DNA of 10,798 nucleotides from Pseudomonadota bacterium. Lineage in GTDB: Bacteria; Pseudomonadota; Gammaproteobacteria; Burkholderiales; Thiobacillaceae. The DNA is taken from positions 1 to 10,798 of the forward strand of contig JAUPLV010000071.1 of assembly GCA_030836725.1 (NCBI GenBank), given 5' to 3'. Within the stretch, counting starts at the first letter, position 1; each line of letters starts with the position of its first letter. The notes under the pieces are model-generated. The model was given only the letters and a program-made list of their open reading frames with translations, ran no database searches and had not been told where the DNA came from. The translations under genes were made by a program, and so were the position numbers. Below are positions 1-5,717 of the stretch, in pieces.

Positions 1-234
1 CGTAGACCTGAAGATTGACCTGCCAGACACGCTCGATCTCGGGCATCAACACATCGTCGCGTTGCGCACGGGCGCAGCGCCTGGATGGATCGCGTACCCG
101 CGCCGCGTGGCGACGGTAGCCCGACGGGGCGATCTGCAATACCCGGCAGATCGGCTCGACCCCGTGGGTCGCGCGATGCGCATCGACGAAATCGTTTAGG
201 ACTTGAGTCGGCGGTCGAGCTCCGCCTGGGCGAA
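1..234 (-). CDS. IS3-family transposase orfB, 5' portion (cut by window edge)
   Basis: This is the beginning of the catalytic (DDE) half of an IS3-family transposase, entered from orfA by -1 frameshifting. Reading the minus strand in the frame that contains codon 202-200 gives VLNDFVDAHRATHGVEPICR followed by VLQIAPSGYRRHAARVRD, the familiar N-terminal region of IS3-type OrfB just before the rve integrase domain. The frame stays open to the window edge, so the DDE residues lie outside. There is no convincing start codon of its own. Its frame overlaps orfA's 3' end and is -1 relative to it, which is the family's usual OrfAB fusion arrangement. Whether the copy is intact cannot be told from here. 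Confidence 0.85.
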
Positions 235-528
235 AAACGCGCTGGCCAGCTTGAGGATCTCGTTAGCGCGGCGCAGCTCCTTGTTCTCACGCTCCAGGGC
301 TTTGATGTGCTCGCGTTCCTCACTGGTAATGCCTTCCCGCATACCGGTATCGATTTCGTGCTTGCGCACCCATTCGTGCAACGTCTGGGGAACACAGCCG
401 ATCTTCGGCGCAATCGATTCAATTGCAGCCCATAACGACGGATACTCGCCACGGTGCTCCTGCACCATGCGGACAGCGCGTTCACGCACTTCGGGGGAAT
501 ACTTGGGGGTGGTCTTCTTGCTCTTCAT
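196..528 (-). CDS. IS3-family transposase orfA (HTH / leucine-zipper protein)
   Basis: OrfA of an IS3-family element, 110 aa, the usual size. It binds the terminal inverted repeats and supplies the N-terminal part of the OrfAB transposase. Residues about 9-55 form the HTH_Tnp_1-type helix-turn-helix (YSPEVRERAVRMVQEHRGEY, then GCVPQTLHEWVRKHE). Residues about 76-95 form a leucine-zipper-like coil (ALERENKELRRANEILKLAS). The ending FFAQAELDRRLKS is typical of the group. The start is ATG at 528-526, preceded closely by TGGAG. A tandem TTT-TTC pair at 237-232, in the orfA frame, is a plausible -1 slippage site leading into orfB. The gene lies just inside the element's terminal repeat. Confidence 0.9.
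   Translation of the reverse strand: MKSKKTTPKYSPEVRERAVRMVQEHRGEYPSLWAAIESIAPKIGCVPQTLHEWVRKHEIDTGMREGITSEEREHIKALERENKELRRANEILKLASAFFAQAELDRRLKS
232..237 (-). promoter_or_regulatory. candidate -1 translational frameshift site (orfA to orfB)
   Basis: On the minus strand the orfA codons GCG TTT TTC GCC occur here. Slipping back one base after TTT TTC puts ribosomes into the frame that reads RPGGARPPTQVLNDFVDAHR, the expected OrfB start. Stop-free overlap between the two frames lasts from here to the orfA stop at 196-198. IS3-family elements commonly use programmed -1 shifting; that this exact site is used is inferred. Confidence 0.5.
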
Positions 529-578
529 GGCTCCATCTTCTCAAGGAAAGGAGCCTCCTCAAAACCCGGGGCGGTTCA

Positions 579-1442
579 AACATCCGCGGCAAGGACGTCT
601 TTGTCGTTGATGATCATCACAAAGCTTTGGCACCTTGGGCGTTGATTCGTCGCAGAATGGGCAGCGCGCCTAATCTGATAACAATCGACCACCACACCGA
701 CGTTCATGAGGCTTTCCTTGGCCATGCCCATCTCGAAACGATGGAAAGTCGGGAGAATGCCTGTGCGCTGGCCAGAGACCTGACCAAACGAATTGACTGG
801 CAGGATCACCAAAGCCTGCTCTGGAGTATCGAACGCCTACGTCACGACGAACATATCAACGCTGCGACCATGTCGGGCATTCTCAACTACGCTTTCTGCA
901 TCCAGTTGAGCGATAGCGGAGGAAGTCCCTCCATTGAGGAACAGGCTTACGACGCAGAGCGTCAGGCACGATGGCCACGGACACCGACGCTCCAGCCTCC
1001 GTGCCGGCCCATGACTTATGACGATCCTGAGAATCACATCTTCGTGATTTCCCACGACTGCGTCATCAGCCGCACCCGAATGCCCTACAACGACGATTGT
1101 GTCGTCCAGCGAGGGAACATGATCATCGAGTCGATCTACCTCGAAGACCAATTGGCACGCGGTGCCGAGATGTCACGATGCGTCGGTGTCCCTCACATCG
1201 AGGCACAGCCCTACATTTTGGATATAGATCTTGATGCATTCCACAGCCGGCAGGCCATTGAGCCTGTCGACCCGGAGACGTTCTATCGTTTAATCAGAAA
1301 TGCGGTGGCGATCACCATCGCAACCGAAGCCGAATGCGTGGACGAGCTCAAATTCGATGATGAGTCGATCAATGCAGACATGCTGCTTGATCAGATTCTG
1401 AAGCACATCGAAACAGCCGTGTGTGACTCGATGCGGCAATGA
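579..1442 (+). pseudogene. UPF0489-family gene, 5' end removed by IS3 insertion
   Basis: From codon 579 the plus strand encodes about 287 residues resembling UPF0489 (C5orf22-like) proteins: GKDVFVVDDHHKALAPWALI at the start, LITIDHHTDVHEAFLGHAH about 30 residues later, and YILDIDLDAFHSRQ near the C-terminus. The spacing of these Asp/His clusters recalls the metal ligands of arginase-type folds (a DH motif, DxHxD, then DxDxD), so a metal-dependent hydrolase-like fold is possible; this is inference. The native start codon is missing: the IS end abuts the first recognisable codon. The frame stays open back into the IS to a TTG at 423, which would add about 50 IS-derived residues. No ATG, GTG or TTG with a good ribosome-binding site lies near 579. 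The domain seems to begin within a few residues of the break, so little protein may be lost. It ends at TGA 1440-1442, convergent with the integrase. Confidence 0.7.
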
Positions 1443-1526
1443 GGGGCTTGGTTCTGTAACGTATAGATGGAATTTTCCACAAGGTCTGCCCATTAGTGTT
1501 GCATGGGGTTTGGCCTGAGGTTTTGG

Positions 1527-2537
1527 CTAACCAAGCTTCTTGGCCAAATCTTCTGCTCTTAAGTGGGTATATCTCTTAAGCATGGCGAGGGTTTTGTGAC
1601 CTGTGATGGTGGCTACTTCCATGCTGTCGAAAACGCCTTTCTCGAATAAGCGTGAGGTGGCTTCATGTCGCAGGTCATGGAATCTCAATCCATCGACTTT
1701 GGCAGCCAGGCAAAGTCGCCGCCAAGCCTTGTTAAACGAGTCGGATGCCGCCCACCACCAGAACACTCGCCCATCGATTGAGGCGGGCAGCTTTTTGACT
1801 TCTTTCAGCACCCGCACAGCCTCGCTGGAGAGCGGCACCGCGCGGAAGGCATCGGCGTTCTTCGTGCCGCGGCCCTGGATGCCGCGAACGACCATTACGC
1901 GCTTTTGGATGTCGATATCAGCCCATGTCACCGACAGCAGCTCACCCAGGCGCGCAGCGGTTTCGACGGCAAACACGATAAGCGCGCGCAGCTGCTTTTC
2001 GTCGCCGGCCGCTTCCATCAAATTCGTCAGCTCATTGCCTTCAAGTCGGCGCTCCCGGGCCTTTCCAGGCGCAGGCCGGCTCACCATGGCGCAGGGATTG
2101 GCGGGGAGCGGCAGTCCCCACTCCTTGCCTGCTAGGTCAATGATGTTGGACAGCAGATTGATTTCCTTGCGGACTGTGTCTCCCGATAGCCCAGACGCTA
2201 ACCGTTTTTTGCGGTAATCCGTGACGATCTTGCTGGACAGTGCTGCAAGCGAGTATGCGCCAAGCGCTGATTCAAGCGTCTTGAGCGCGGGTTTGAAGCC
2301 CTTGCCCAACTTCTTCGGCAACTCATCCTCGCGATAGCGCTCGATCAGATCGCCAACCGTGGTGCGCTCAACTTCGCCGCGCGAGACAAAGGCGCCACGA
2401 TCCATTTCCGACTCAATTGCACGTGCCCAGGCTTCAGCCTCCTTGCGGGTATGCCAAGTCTTGGACTGCAAGGGGTAGCCCTTGCGCTTCACGATGGCTT
2501 GCCATTGAAGCTCACCTCGCTTTCGGATCGTTGCCAT
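1527..2537 (-). CDS. tyrosine-recombinase (phage/island-type) integrase
   Basis: Site-specific recombinase of 336 aa that would insert and, with a directionality factor, excise the element. An N-terminal arm-binding region (residues 1-50, IRKRGELQWQAIVKRKGYPL) and a core-binding SAM-like domain (about 58-155) precede the catalytic domain. All catalytic residues are visible: Arg196 in ETAARLGEL, Lys226 in GTKNADAFRAVPLS, His287 and Arg290 in FHDLRHEATSRLFEKG, His314 in ITGHKTLAML, and the nucleophile Tyr323 in KRYTHL. Length and motif order are normal, so the enzyme should be active. The start is ATG 2537-2535 after an A-run and a weak GAG. The gene reads away from the tRNA-Arg(CCT) fragment about 95 bp upstream, which fits an integrase beside its own att site. 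No excisionase gene is seen in the window. Confidence 0.95.
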   Translation of the reverse strand: MATIRKRGELQWQAIVKRKGYPLQSKTWHTRKEAEAWARAIESEMDRGAFVSRGEVERTTVGDLIERYREDELPKKLGKGFKPALKTLESALGAYSLAALSSKIVTDYRKKRLASGLSGDTVRKEINLLSNIIDLAGKEWGLPLPANPCAMVSRPAPGKARERRLEGNELTNLMEAAGDEKQLRALIVFAVETAARLGELLSVTWADIDIQKRVMVVRGIQGRGTKNADAFRAVPLSSEAVRVLKEVKKLPASIDGRVFWWWAASDSFNKAWRRLCLAAKVDGLRFHDLRHEATSRLFEKGVFDSMEVATITGHKTLAMLKRYTHLRAEDLAKKLG

Positions 2538-2548
2538 TTTTTGTGCTC

Positions 2549-2568
2549 GGGTGACAAATGGGTGACAA
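2549..2568. repeat. two 9-bp direct repeats upstream of integrase
   Basis: GGGTGACAA occurs at 2549-2557 and again at 2560-2568, an 11-bp period close to one helical turn, placed between the integrase start and the tRNA-fragment att site. Such spaced repeats are what arm-type integrase sites or a regulator's operator look like. The repeat is seen directly; its role is inferred. Confidence 0.6.
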
Positions 2569-2630
2569 CAATTCTACGTGAAAGCCAGGATGTACGAAAA
2601 CAAAGGACTTCTGGCGGTCTTTATTTCCCT

Positions 2631-2675
2631 CTCCTAAGGGGTAGGTCGGACGTTCGATTCGTCTTCGGGGCGCCA
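2631..2675 (+). tRNA. 3' fragment of tRNA-Arg(CCT); att site of the integrated element
   Basis: The stretch folds as the 3' portion of a tRNA: anticodon loop CTCCTAA (2631-2637, anticodon CCT), 3' strand of the anticodon stem GGGGT (2638-2642), 5-nt variable loop (2643-2647), T stem GGACG/CGTCT around loop TTCGATT (2648-2664), acceptor 3' strand TCGGGGC (2665-2671), discriminator G and CCA (2673-2675). Every segment has standard length. The expected 5' half (acceptor GCCCCGA, D arm) is absent upstream, so this is not a functional gene. Together with the adjacent integrase it marks the att scar left when an element inserts into the 3' part of a tRNA gene. The intact tRNA-Arg(CCT) would then sit at the element's far left end. 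E. coli argW, the same isoacceptor, is a known phage/island target. Confidence 0.85.
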
Positions 2676-2693
2676 ATTAAATCAGTTAGTTAG

Positions 2694-2718
2694 GCCATCC
2701 AAACGGGGTGGCTTTATT
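2694..2718 (+). terminator. rho-independent terminator after tRNA-Arg fragment
   Basis: GCCATCC (2694-2700), loop AAACG, GGGTGGC (2706-2712) form a 7-bp stem with one G-T pair, followed by TTTATT. It lies 18 bp past the tRNA CCA end, as expected for the terminator of the original tRNA-Arg(CCT) unit, and shows that native chromosomal sequence resumes here. Confidence 0.7.
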
Positions 2719-2995
2719 ATTTCTGCGCGGCTTGCGGGCAATATTCAGACAGCCGTTCTGAAGTGCCCACAACACTTGACGCATCGCCGGTTTCCGCATC
2801 GGGAGTTCGTCTTTTCCCTCCCGGATTTCGGGCTGGAGTTGGAAGCCGTGGGCAAGTGGCCCGACAAGCCCCGCAGCGGGGTTCGCCACCGGTAGCCGCC
2901 GCATTGCCGCAGTTATGCGGCGATAAAAATTACCGTTACGCATTGCCGGCGTTTGCGCGCAAAATCGCCGTTTTATCCGCTCATCGGGACAAACC
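2719..2995. other. non-coding stretch with palindromes upstream of the 394-aa gene
   Basis: No convincing gene is seen here. It holds a 5-bp GC hairpin, CCCCG-CAG-CGGGG (2869-2881); a perfect 8-bp inverted repeat, CGCCGCAT (2897-2904) and ATGCGGCG (2915-2922), followed by ATAAAAAT; and CGCATTGCCG repeated at 2900-2909 and 2939-2948. These could be leader structures or operators of the downstream gene. No confident promoter could be picked. Confidence 0.45.
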
Positions 2996-4180
2996 ATGCA
3001 GTCCGGTCCACGCGAAATCGTCAATTCTTTCCGGCCAATCCCCCTGGAAGTCCCGGAGGGGATGAAGCCCAACGAGTTCTTCAACAGTACCGAGAATCTC
3101 AACGATCTCGTGCACAACAACGGCCTCCTGCAGAACCCGGAGGGCCTGCTGCTCTACCGCAAGGCCCTCGGCCACAGCAATGTGTTCGATTGCTCGATCA
3201 TCTACAACACCTCGCAGAGCATCCTCGACCCGCTGGGGCGGCCGGTGCGGCGCACGCAGGTGCCGGAACCGGTGAAGAACGTCTGGAATCGCATGAACCA
3301 GATCATCATCGAGTACATGCTGGAAAGGTATCCGGACCCGGACGCCCACCTGGTGCTGGCCGGCGAGGCCAGCCTCGACGCCACCTGGCCGCTGACCTCG
3401 CCGGGCGTGCCCAGCATCCGCATGCTGCACAACCATTTCATCGTCTTCGACAAGCAGGAACTCGCTGCGGCGCCGCTGGCCGACCTGAGCAACCCCAACC
3501 TTACCGACGGCGGGCAGCATTCGCTGTTCCAGGCGCACATGCGCGATGTCTATCGCAATTTCTTCGACGGCCTCGATCTGCGGATTCTCAAGCCCTGCGA
3601 GACGGGCGAATGCCGGCTGGCGCTGACCGGCTACCCGCAGGGCCTGCCGAGCTGGGGCATACAGGGCGGCGCGGCAGCGCTCAAGGAGGTGCGGTTCTGG
3701 AAGGAGTACGACACCCTCCTCAAGGGCTTCATCGACTTCTACCGCACCTTCTTCACCCAGGTGAGCACGCGCAATGCCTCGCTGCCGCGCGACATCAACT
3801 TCCCCGAGTTGGTCGAGGAGCGGCTGCTGTTCAACAATGATTTTCTGAAGGCGGCAAAGATGGTGCGCGACCGCTGCATCAAGGACGCCAAGTATGCCAA
3901 CTCCATCCGCTGGCAACCGGCCTTCAAGCAGCTGATCTACCGCAACGACAAGGGGCAGCTGATCGTCACCATCAGCCAGAACTCCATCGGCAACGCCATC
4001 ACCGAGCTGCTTGGCGTGGTGGTCAAGCGCACGCCGGACGCCGATGCCTACGGTCGCGCCGAACCGGCGTTGCTGGAAAAGCTGCTGGAAGTGCGCCAGC
4101 GGCTGGTCGAGGCCGATCTCGGCGAGGGGATCGCGACGGCGCAATGGACGGCGTCGGGCAATACACCGATCACGCCCTGA
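2996..4180 (+). CDS. unrecognised 394-aa protein
   Basis: I do not recognise this family. The frame is convincing: GC-rich codon use like the neighbouring core genes, ATG at 2996 with GGGA about 6 bases upstream, and good protein composition throughout. It looks soluble, with no signal peptide or membrane segment. Notable features are IRMLHNHFIVFD (residues 141-152, His145 and His147), faintly like a partial HIT-type H-x-H strand; GYPQGLPSWGIQGG (212-225); Cys201 and Cys206 in LKPCETGECRL; and an aromatic helix FWKEYDTLLKGFIDFYRTFF (234-253). A nucleotidyltransferase-like (HIT/GalT) relationship is conceivable, but the full HxHxH triad is absent, so no function is assigned. It stands alone between the tRNA-Arg scar and the toxin-antitoxin pair, convergent with the latter. 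An alternative start at Met23 is possible. Confidence 0.85.
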   Translation: MQSGPREIVNSFRPIPLEVPEGMKPNEFFNSTENLNDLVHNNGLLQNPEGLLLYRKALGHSNVFDCSIIYNTSQSILDPLGRPVRRTQVPEPVKNVWNRMNQIIIEYMLERYPDPDAHLVLAGEASLDATWPLTSPGVPSIRMLHNHFIVFDKQELAAAPLADLSNPNLTDGGQHSLFQAHMRDVYRNFFDGLDLRILKPCETGECRLALTGYPQGLPSWGIQGGAAALKEVRFWKEYDTLLKGFIDFYRTFFTQVSTRNASLPRDINFPELVEERLLFNNDFLKAAKMVRDRCIKDAKYANSIRWQPAFKQLIYRNDKGQLIVTISQNSIGNAITELLGVVVKRTPDADAYGRAEPALLEKLLEVRQRLVEADLGEGIATAQWTASGNTPITP

Positions 4181-4246
4181 AGCCCGTTTCCGCTCCGGCG
4201 GTTGTCTGAGGATTGCTGTTTTGTTCGTTCACGGCGGTCGGTTGGG

Positions 4247-4681
4247 CTAGGTTTTGATGCCTCGGCTGGCGTGGACCTTCATGCGCTTGGCCGCATGCAA
4301 GAGGCCCTCGTCCAGGGTGTAGAGGGTTTTCGCGCCATTGTTGCTGGCGATGGCCAGGTGCAGCGCATCGCCAGCCCGCAGCTTGGTGGCGAAGTGCTGG
4401 ATGTACTCTTTGGCGAGTTCGTAATCGGCAACGCCAGGGGCCACGACCTGGAATGACTCAGTCACCAGTTCGTCGAACTGGGCAATGGCCAGCAGCGCGT
4501 CGGACTCCGCGAAACCGCCCATCCTGACTTCGCGCGCGATGAGGCTGGAGAACTCGACGCGGGTCCAGTGGCTAACGTACAGCTCCCCCACCGGGAGCTT
4601 GGCGAAGAAGGCCTCGATTTTGGCGCTGGTGGCTTCTTCGAGGATGAGCGGCGCCAGAAAGCTGGTGTCGAAGTACAGCAT
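4247..4681 (-). CDS. PIN-domain toxin (VapC-like ribonuclease)
   Basis: PIN-domain protein of 144 aa, probably the RNase toxin of a type II toxin-antitoxin module. The acidic residues that hold the catalytic metals are present: Asp5 in LYFDTSFLAPL, Glu43 in RVEFSSLIAREV, Asp105 in LRAGDALHLAIA, and Asp124 in YTLDEGLLHAAK. Size and motif spacing are those of VapC-type toxins. I take ATG 4681-4679 as the start because it overlaps the antitoxin stop in a TGATG junction, giving translational coupling. A TTG one codon earlier is also in frame. RNase activity is inferred from the family; the RNA target cannot be predicted. Genes of this kind are often mobile, and this one lies close to an island boundary but on its chromosomal side. 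Confidence 0.92.
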   Translation of the reverse strand: MLYFDTSFLAPLILEEATSAKIEAFFAKLPVGELYVSHWTRVEFSSLIAREVRMGGFAESDALLAIAQFDELVTESFQVVAPGVADYELAKEYIQHFATKLRAGDALHLAIASNNGAKTLYTLDEGLLHAAKRMKVHASRGIKT

Positions 4682-4914
4682 CAAAGCCCCTCGTCGCGCA
4701 TCTCACGCAGCAACTCAGCGCTGGATTTGCGCCAGCGGGGCATGCGACTGCGAAATTCAGCGAGGGATTTGACGGCGTGCTTGGGCTTCTCGACCGGTGT
4801 GATGCGGGCAATCGGCAGGCCACGACGGGTGATGACCACTTCCTCGCCGGCTTCGACCTGGTCAAGAAGCTGGCTGAGATGGGTCTTGGCTTCTGCCAGC
4901 GTAACGGTGTTCAT
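4681..4914 (-). CDS. Phd/YefM-family antitoxin
   Basis: Antitoxin of 77 aa that should neutralise the PIN toxin and repress its own promoter. Residues 1-55 match the Phd/YefM fold: MNTVTLAEAKTHLSQLLDQV, then GEEVVITRRGLPIARITPVE. The C-terminal tail (about 56-77, RSRMPRWRKSSAELLREMRD) is short, charged and probably helical, the part that normally wraps the toxin. The start is ATG 4914-4912 with a good ribosome-binding site, GGAGGG, four bases upstream. Its stop overlaps the toxin start by one base. It is first in a two-gene unit, with promoter and direct repeats directly upstream. Confidence 0.93.
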   Translation of the reverse strand: MNTVTLAEAKTHLSQLLDQVEAGEEVVITRRGLPIARITPVEKPKHAVKSLAEFRSRMPRWRKSSAELLREMRDEGL

Positions 4915-4924
4915 GTGCCCTCCG

Positions 4925-4945
4925 GTTGGTCATCCTGTTGGTCAT
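4925..4945. promoter_or_regulatory. direct repeats, candidate operator of the toxin-antitoxin unit
   Basis: GTTGGTCAT occurs at 4925-4933 and 4937-4945, a 12-bp period, just upstream of the antitoxin ribosome-binding site and overlapping the predicted transcription start. Toxin-antitoxin operons are usually autorepressed by the antitoxin at such repeats. The repeat is exact; the role is inferred. Confidence 0.5.
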
Positions 4946-4973
4946 ATAGTAGCGCAACGTGCATGCTTGGCAA
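4946..4973 (-). promoter_or_regulatory. candidate promoter of the toxin-antitoxin unit
   Basis: On the minus strand TTGCCA (4973-4968) and TACTAT (4951-4946) are separated by 16 bp, resembling -35 and -10 boxes. They lie about 32 bp upstream of the antitoxin ATG and abut the direct repeats, so a bound repressor would cover the start site. Confidence 0.45.
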
Positions 4974-5169
4974 ATTGGTTGCGTTAGTCATCCTGGCTGT
5001 TGCCGGTACCGCCACCCCGGATGGATGAACAAGTGTTCACGAAGGCACTGGATTGATGTTTTTTGAACCAGCCTCGTGCACGCTCTCTTGCCGCGGTGTT
5101 GGACGGCGATGGGGTTTTCTCGCTGGCGGTTGGGGATAGTGTGAAAGCGTTGGTGTTCACCGCAAAAGC
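4974..5169. other. intergenic stretch without a recognisable gene
   Basis: Neither strand shows a convincing gene here. The open frames crossing it are composition artefacts with no homology I can recognise. It contains the 8-mer GTGTTCAC twice (near 5033 and 5151), which may be chance. It separates the toxin-antitoxin promoter from the tRNA-Glu terminator. Confidence 0.5.
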
Positions 5170-5200
5170 AAAGGCCGGAGCCTTTTGGGCTCCGGCCTTT
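5170..5200 (-). terminator. strong hairpin terminator after tRNA-Glu
   Basis: A perfect 13-bp stem, AAAGGCCGGAGCC (5170-5182) and GGCTCCGGCCTTT (5188-5200), closes a 5-nt loop. On the minus strand it ends in CCTTTGCTTTT, fitting termination of the tRNA-Ala / membrane protein / tRNA-Glu unit about 60 bp beyond the tRNA-Glu CCA end. The near-symmetrical ends could also stop plus-strand transcripts. Confidence 0.8.
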
Positions 5201-5261
5201 GCCGTACAGCTATCAGAACTATCGGATTTACCCGGCACAAGGCCGGATAACCATATGATGG

Positions 5262-5337
5262 TGGCGTCCCCACGGGGATTCGAACCCCGGTACCTACCGT
5301 GAAAGGGTAGTGTCCTAGGCCTCTAGACGATGGGGAC
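5262..5337 (-). tRNA. tRNA-Glu (anticodon TTC)
   Basis: A 76-nt cloverleaf on the minus strand: acceptor GTCCCCA/TGGGGAC, anticodon arm CTACC-CTTTCAC-GGTAG with anticodon TTC, T arm with loop TTCGAAT, discriminator G and encoded CCA at 5264-5262. This is the standard bacterial tRNA-Glu. It is the last gene of a unit starting with tRNA-Ala and is followed by a strong hairpin terminator. Confidence 0.98.
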
Positions 5338-5383
5338 CCGGACGACGGTGTTAACCGCCTGTTTTACTGCACGACTTCCGTCG

Positions 5384-5569
5384 CTACTGCTTGTTTGAAA
5401 GCTGCGTCATGGTCACGCCGAGCAACAATCCGACGAACCCGAATGGTACCAGTGCCAGCCAGATTTCGGCGTTCTCACTGCCATTCAGCATCTTCCAAAA
5501 CCCAACGATCAATCCGACGACACTTAGTATCAACCCCAGCAGGGTGGTGATGACGCCAAGTTTGTGCAT
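5384..5569 (-). CDS. 61-aa membrane protein encoded between two tRNA genes
   Basis: A small hydrophobic protein with two predicted membrane helices: residues about 4-26 (LGVITTLLGLILSVVGLIVG) and about 35-55 (IWLALVPFGFVGLLLGVTMT), joined by a short polar loop (KMLNGSENAE). The start ATG 5569-5567 has a clear ribosome-binding site, AGGAAG, four bases upstream, making this a real gene rather than a chance frame. It lies 16 bp after tRNA-Ala and 46 bp before tRNA-Glu on the same strand, so it is probably co-transcribed and released by tRNA processing. I do not recognise the family and assign no function. The low-GC, hydrophobic codon content differs from the flanking DNA, as expected for membrane helices. 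Confidence 0.75.
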   Translation of the reverse strand: MHKLGVITTLLGLILSVVGLIVGFWKMLNGSENAEIWLALVPFGFVGLLLGVTMTQLSNKQ

Positions 5570-5585
5570 CGTACTTCCTGTTAGT

Positions 5586-5661
<76 letters not shown>

Positions 5662-5674
5662 AACGAAGCCGCGC

Positions 5675-5703
5675 ATTCTATAGATGCCTTTTGCGCTTGT
5701 AAA
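5675..5703 (-). promoter_or_regulatory. promoter of the tRNA-Ala / tRNA-Glu unit
   Basis: On the minus strand TTTACA (5703-5698) and TAGAAT (5680-5675) are 17 bp apart, each one base off consensus. The following GCGCGGC discriminator is typical of stringently controlled stable-RNA promoters. The start site would fall about 7 bp before the mature tRNA-Ala 5' end. Confidence 0.75.
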
Positions 5704-5717
5704 GCCTCCCGGTCCCA

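Larger units (their letters stand above)
1..578 (-). mobile_element. IS3-family insertion sequence, left part with one terminal repeat
   Basis: The element runs from the window edge to 578. Its upstream end, read on the minus strand from 578, begins TGAACCGCCCCGGGTTTTGA. That starts with the TG expected of IS3-family ends and resembles terminal repeats of this group as I recall them. The other end is outside the window, so neither the inverted-repeat partner nor the short target duplication can be checked. The sequence changes at 579 into the UPF0489 reading frame, which supports this boundary. The boundary is inferred from the terminal motif and is good to a few bases. Confidence 0.75.

Noticed and set aside
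1443..1526. Possible bidirectional terminator between the UPF0489 gene and the integrase
   Set aside because: Only short imperfect inverted repeats (TTGG/CCAA) were found, with no convincing stem and T-run.
2981..4144. 387-codon open frame on the minus strand opposite the unrecognised gene
   Set aside because: Its composition (runs of Ala, Gln, Val, Glu, Asp without motifs) is that of an antisense shadow; the plus-strand frame has balanced composition and a plausible start.
4984..5302. Short frames on both strands between the toxin-antitoxin promoter and tRNA-Glu
   Set aside because: They run through the terminator hairpin and tRNA-Glu, have no good ribosome-binding site and show no family resemblance.
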